A stretch of 8,321 bases of DNA, taken from contig CANPZR010000104.1 in the NCBI GenBank assembly GCA_947589175.1, forward strand, positions 1 through 8,321. The letters are read 5' to 3'. Under the pieces are notes generated by a model. That model saw only the letters and a list, made by a program, of their open reading frames with translations, did no database searches and was not told where the DNA came from. Below are positions 6,165 to 8,321 of the stretch, one piece after another. Position 1 is the first letter of the stretch, and every line of letters starts with the position of its first letter. The stretch is from an uncultured Lachnospiraceae bacterium (GTDB taxonomy: Bacteria > Bacillota > Clostridia > Lachnospirales > Lachnospiraceae). The position numbers and the translations under genes were made by a program.

Positions 6165-7672
6165 GTTCTTCAGAAGAATCCCGCCGTTTAATGCAGGAAA
6201 CAATAGATTCTGAAAAGGCTATTGAAGAACGCCGAAAACATGGGCAGTTCTCAACGCCTTTTGTTTTGGCGCAAGAAATCATAGCATATGGTTTACAGCT
6301 ATTACCAGAAAAAGAAATATCTTTTTTAGAACCATGTATAGGGAGCGGCGTGTTTTATTCCGCCTTATTAAGCACGGTTAATAGAGATTATTGCGTTCAA
6401 ACGGCTACTGGCATAGAAATCGACCCCGCATACTATGCTTGCGCGGCCAAACTGTGGAAAGATTCGGGGATAGACCTTATTCAAGGCGACTTTGCACGGA
6501 TTGACCCAAAGCAAAAATATAATTTTATTATTACTAATCCACCCTATGTACGCCACCACTACCTAACGCAAGCAGAAAAGTCATTCCTACTTGAACATGA
6601 AAGAAAAGAAACAGGAATAGTTTTATCGGGTTTAGCTGGCTTATATTGTCACTTTATTTTGCTTGCGCATAAGTGGCTTGCCCCCGGTGCTATCTGTGGA
6701 TGGCTAATACCGAGCGAATTCATGGACGTTAATTACGGAACTGCGATTAAGGAATACTTATTGCAAAACGTTCATTTGTTGAGAATTCACAGATACAACC
6801 CGGAGAATTCAATGTTTACCGACGCATTAGTTTCATCATGTGTTGTGTGGTTCAAAAATGAAATAGTCAACTATGATTATGAAATTGAGTTTTCTTTCGG
6901 CGGTACGCATGATAACCCTGCGCAGAGCAAACGCATAAAAAAATCAGTTTTGACTAAAGAAAGAAAATGGTCACGTTTTCCTGCAAAAGAAATCCGTTGC
7001 GAGAAAAACACAGGAATAACAATAGGTGATTATTTTGAGATTAAAAGAGGGCTTGCTACCGGGGATAACAGTTTCTTTATAATGAGCCGGGAAAAAATAA
7101 ACGAATTAGGGCTTGATATGTCTTTCTTCAAACCTATTCTTCCAAGCCCAAGATATTTGAAAACTGACCTTGTGGGAACTGATAACGATGGAATACCCCA
7201 AATTTACCCTCAATATTTTTTGCTTGACTGCGAATTGACAGAACAAGAAATAATGGAACAATACCCCGCTATATGGGATTACCTACAGAGCGGGATAGAA
7301 AAAACGAGCAAAAAATATCTTTGCAAAAGCAGGAAAAAATGGTACTGGCAAGAGCAGCGGGACGCAACTTACTTTCTGTGTTCTTACATGGGCAGAGGAA
7401 AAGATAAAGGTTCCCCCATACGCTTTATTCTTAATCTGTCTGAAGCAATTGTCACTAATTCGTATTTAATGCTTTATCCTAAAGAACATTTGCAAAAAGC
7501 CATATCAGATGACCCAAATTCTGTATATAGAATTTGGGAATTGTTAAAAAGCATTAGTGGAAATGACATTGAAGAAGAAGGGCGCGTTTACGGCGGCGGG
7601 CTTAAAAAAATCGAGCCGAGGGAACTTGCAAAAGTTCCTTGCGGCGACTTGATGGAACTATGTTTCGTTTAG
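6161..7672 (+). CDS. N6-adenine DNA methyltransferase, orphaned from a XamI-like R-M system
   Basis: A class I SAM-dependent DNA methyltransferase that transfers a methyl group to adenine N6. From the ATG at 6161 (503 residues) the motifs run KHGQFSTP (X, 27-34), EPCIGSG (I, 57-63), GIEIDP (II, 84-89), QGDF (III, 108-111) and NPPY (IV, 126-129), the gamma-class order. The C-terminal half should hold the target recognition domain. I chose 6161 because it overlaps the endonuclease stop as ATGA; an ATG at 6122 behind AGAGGGG would add 13 residues and cannot be excluded. The reading frame is uninterrupted, so the enzyme may be active and give host methylation or protection from the cognate nuclease. 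XamI recognises GTCGAC, so the target may be that site; I see none in this window. Base use is unlike the neighbours, which indicates transfer. Confidence 0.9.
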   Translation: MSSSEESRRLMQETIDSEKAIEERRKHGQFSTPFVLAQEIIAYGLQLLPEKEISFLEPCIGSGVFYSALLSTVNRDYCVQTATGIEIDPAYYACAAKLWKDSGIDLIQGDFARIDPKQKYNFIITNPPYVRHHYLTQAEKSFLLEHERKETGIVLSGLAGLYCHFILLAHKWLAPGAICGWLIPSEFMDVNYGTAIKEYLLQNVHLLRIHRYNPENSMFTDALVSSCVVWFKNEIVNYDYEIEFSFGGTHDNPAQSKRIKKSVLTKERKWSRFPAKEIRCEKNTGITIGDYFEIKRGLATGDNSFFIMSREKINELGLDMSFFKPILPSPRYLKTDLVGTDNDGIPQIYPQYFLLDCELTEQEIMEQYPAIWDYLQSGIEKTSKKYLCKSRKKWYWQEQRDATYFLCSYMGRGKDKGSPIRFILNLSEAIVTNSYLMLYPKEHLQKAISDDPNSVYRIWELLKSISGNDIEEEGRVYGGGLKKIEPRELAKVPCGDLMELCFV

Positions 7673-7733
7673 TAATGTCAAATATCTTTTAGCATCAACT
7701 TATAGATTTAATCGACAAACAGGCATAAGAAAA

Positions 7734-7762
7734 CGGCGGAAATCCTTATCCCGCCGCATTTT
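7734..7762. terminator. Bidirectional rho-independent terminator between methyltransferase and MBL hydrolase
   Basis: CGGCGG (7734-7739) pairs with CCGCCG (7751-7756) around an 11-nt loop. On the minus strand the stem is followed by TTTTCTT, a good U-tract for the convergent hydrolase gene. On the plus strand it is followed by CATTTT, a weaker tract for the methyltransferase gene. The right arm and flank fall inside the DUF624-derived scrap, so the terminator seems built partly from former coding sequence. Confidence 0.6.
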
Positions 7763-7778
7763 GAGCATTACAGAATAC
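7737..7778 (-). pseudogene. Fragment of a second DUF624 gene
   Basis: The stretch 7750-7778 matches 5369-5397, inside the DUF624 gene, at 27 of 29 positions in the same orientation. After a gap of about 20 bp the match resumes at AAATCCTT (7740-7747, compared with 5341-5348). In protein terms the minus strand reads YSVMLKMRRD-KDF, beside YSVTLKMWRGED and VKDFF in the intact protein. The rest of the gene is gone. The scrap abuts the downstream edge of the 82-bp repeat and the 3' end of the MBL hydrolase gene. A match this long is too good for chance. Confidence 0.7.
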
Positions 7779-7858
7779 TGCTGCCATCCCTTCAGAACGA
7801 CAACTTCCTCTCTACCCGGACCGGCGCCTTCACATATCCGGCAAAATCGTCCCCGTCC
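7777..7858. repeat. 82-bp direct repeat, right copy
   Basis: Partner of 5653-5734 (80/82 identical). Here the sequence is the natural 3' end of the apparently intact hydrolase gene, so this copy is probably the functional one. Divergence of two bases, one of them synonymous, indicates a recent event but not one of the last few generations. Confidence 0.95.
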
Positions 7859-8321
7859 GACGGTTTTCCCACAATGCTGCCGTAATGCGTGGGAATCACT
7901 ACCTCCGGCTGAATCGCGTTCGCAAGCTCCGCCGCCTTCCTGGCATCCATCGTGTAGGTGCCGCCAATGGGAATCAGCGCAATGTCGCACTTGACCGCCT
8001 TCGCCTCATCGGTAGCGTCCATATCTCCGGAAACATAGATGCGCTTCCCGCCTATCTGCAGAATATAGCCCACCCAGCCGGCGCTCTTGGGATGAAACGG
8101 CTTGTGCAGATTGTACGCCGGCACTGTCTCAATCGCCAGCCCCTCTATATCCTGCTCCATGCCCGGCGCGACCGTCACAATCTGTTTCACCAGAGCAGAT
8201 GCCTCCTCCGCCTTTTTCTTCATCTTTTCCGTAACCACCAGCACTGTGTCCTTTCCCGTCACCTTCGCGATATCTTCCGGTGAAAAATGATCGAAATGGT
8301 CATGCGTAATCAGAATAAAAT
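7792..8321 (-). CDS. MBL-fold metal-dependent hydrolase (5' end outside window)
   Basis: The C-terminal 176 residues or so of a metallo-beta-lactamase-fold hydrolase related to the UPF0173 group. The zinc-binding motif HDHFDH (8286-8303) lies at the window edge, preceded by ILIT. After it come AYNLHKPFHPKSAGWVGYI, a metal-bridging GDMDA, IALIPIGGTYTMDA, and PTHYGSIVG with the last metal-ligand His. The family is conserved in clostridia, with substrates largely unknown. The stop is TGA at 7792-7794, followed by the terminator at 7734-7762. The family's roughly 200-220 residues suggest only a few dozen N-terminal residues are missing. The last 22 codons are duplicated at 5668-5733. The gene points the same way as the glucan operon and may once have lain directly upstream of it. 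Confidence 0.9.
   Translation of the reverse strand, partial: FILITHDHFDHFSPEDIAKVTGKDTVLVVTEKMKKKAEEASALVKQIVTVAPGMEQDIEGLAIETVPAYNLHKPFHPKSAGWVGYILQIGGKRIYVSGDMDATDEAKAVKCDIALIPIGGTYTMDARKAAELANAIQPEVVIPTHYGSIVGKPSDGDDFAGYVKAPVRVERKLSF

Larger units (their letters stand above)
5770..7733 (+). other. AT-rich horizontally acquired segment carrying a decayed R-M system
   Basis: This stretch is visibly AT-rich beside its GC-rich neighbours, is coded on the opposite strand, and holds only a restriction endonuclease remnant and a DNA methyltransferase. It lies between a hydrolase-gene scrap on the left and a DUF624-gene scrap on the right, and inside an 82-bp direct repeat. No transposase, integrase or terminal inverted repeat is visible, so it is not a recognisable transposon or integron. 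Borders are approximate. The leader 5770-5840 contains only the promoter described below and a 7-bp hairpin (AATACTT/AAGTATT, 5759-5780) at its left edge. After the methyltransferase stop, 7673-7733 holds nothing I can name. Confidence 0.6.

Noticed and set aside
5653..7858. CRISPR array or integron attC interpretation of the direct repeats
   Set aside because: There are only two copies, 2 kb apart, derived from a protein-coding 3' end. No cas gene, integrase or spacer structure is present.
7700..7990. 96-codon minus-strand frame over the MBL gene end
   Set aside because: Most of it is an out-of-frame reading of the hydrolase gene. Only its last part is informative, as the DUF624-derived scrap already listed.

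Overview
The window reads as chromosomal DNA from a GC-rich clostridium, most likely a gut-type Lachnospiraceae. The reasons are strong GGAGG ribosome binding sites, glycoside phosphorylases of clostridial type, and a DUF624 (YesL-like) membrane protein linked to sugar genes. This placement is inference; no rRNA or marker gene is present.

Left two thirds (1-5531, all minus strand): a compact beta-glucan catabolism operon. In transcription order it holds a DUF624 membrane protein, a cytoplasmic GH16 endo-beta-1,3-glucanase (laminarinase type), a 929-residue GH94 phosphorylase resembling laminaribiose/beta-1,3-oligoglucan phosphorylases, and a second GH94 of the cellobiose/chitobiose phosphorylase type that runs off the left edge. 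The GH16 and the first GH94 overlap by ATGA, and the two GH94 genes are 15 bp apart. The expected logic is import of oligosaccharides, intracellular endo-cleavage, then phosphorolysis to glucose 1-phosphate. No transporter lies in the window. A promoter-like site embedded in a perfect 10-bp dyad precedes the DUF624 gene.

Middle (5735-7733): an AT-rich foreign segment on the plus strand. It holds a strong sigma-A-type promoter, the C-terminal third of a XamI-like restriction endonuclease (N-terminus lost), and an apparently intact N6-adenine DNA methyltransferase overlapping it by ATGA. This is a decayed restriction-modification system with an orphan methyltransferase, possibly specific for GTCGAC.

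Right end (7777-8321, minus strand): the 3' part of a metallo-beta-lactamase-fold hydrolase with HDHFDH, GGTYTM and PTHYGS motifs.

The borders of the foreign segment are the most unusual part. An 82-bp direct repeat (80/82 identical, 2124 bp apart) covers the 3' end of the hydrolase gene on both sides. The left copy is fused in frame to what looks like the N-terminus of the same hydrolase, with the middle deleted. On the right, the hydrolase gene is followed directly by a fragment matching the inside of the DUF624 gene (27/29). Read on the minus strand the order is hydrolase, DUF624 scrap, R-M segment, hydrolase scrap, DUF624 gene. This fits a tandem duplication of a hydrolase-DUF624 unit that received the R-M genes and then lost material on both sides of them.
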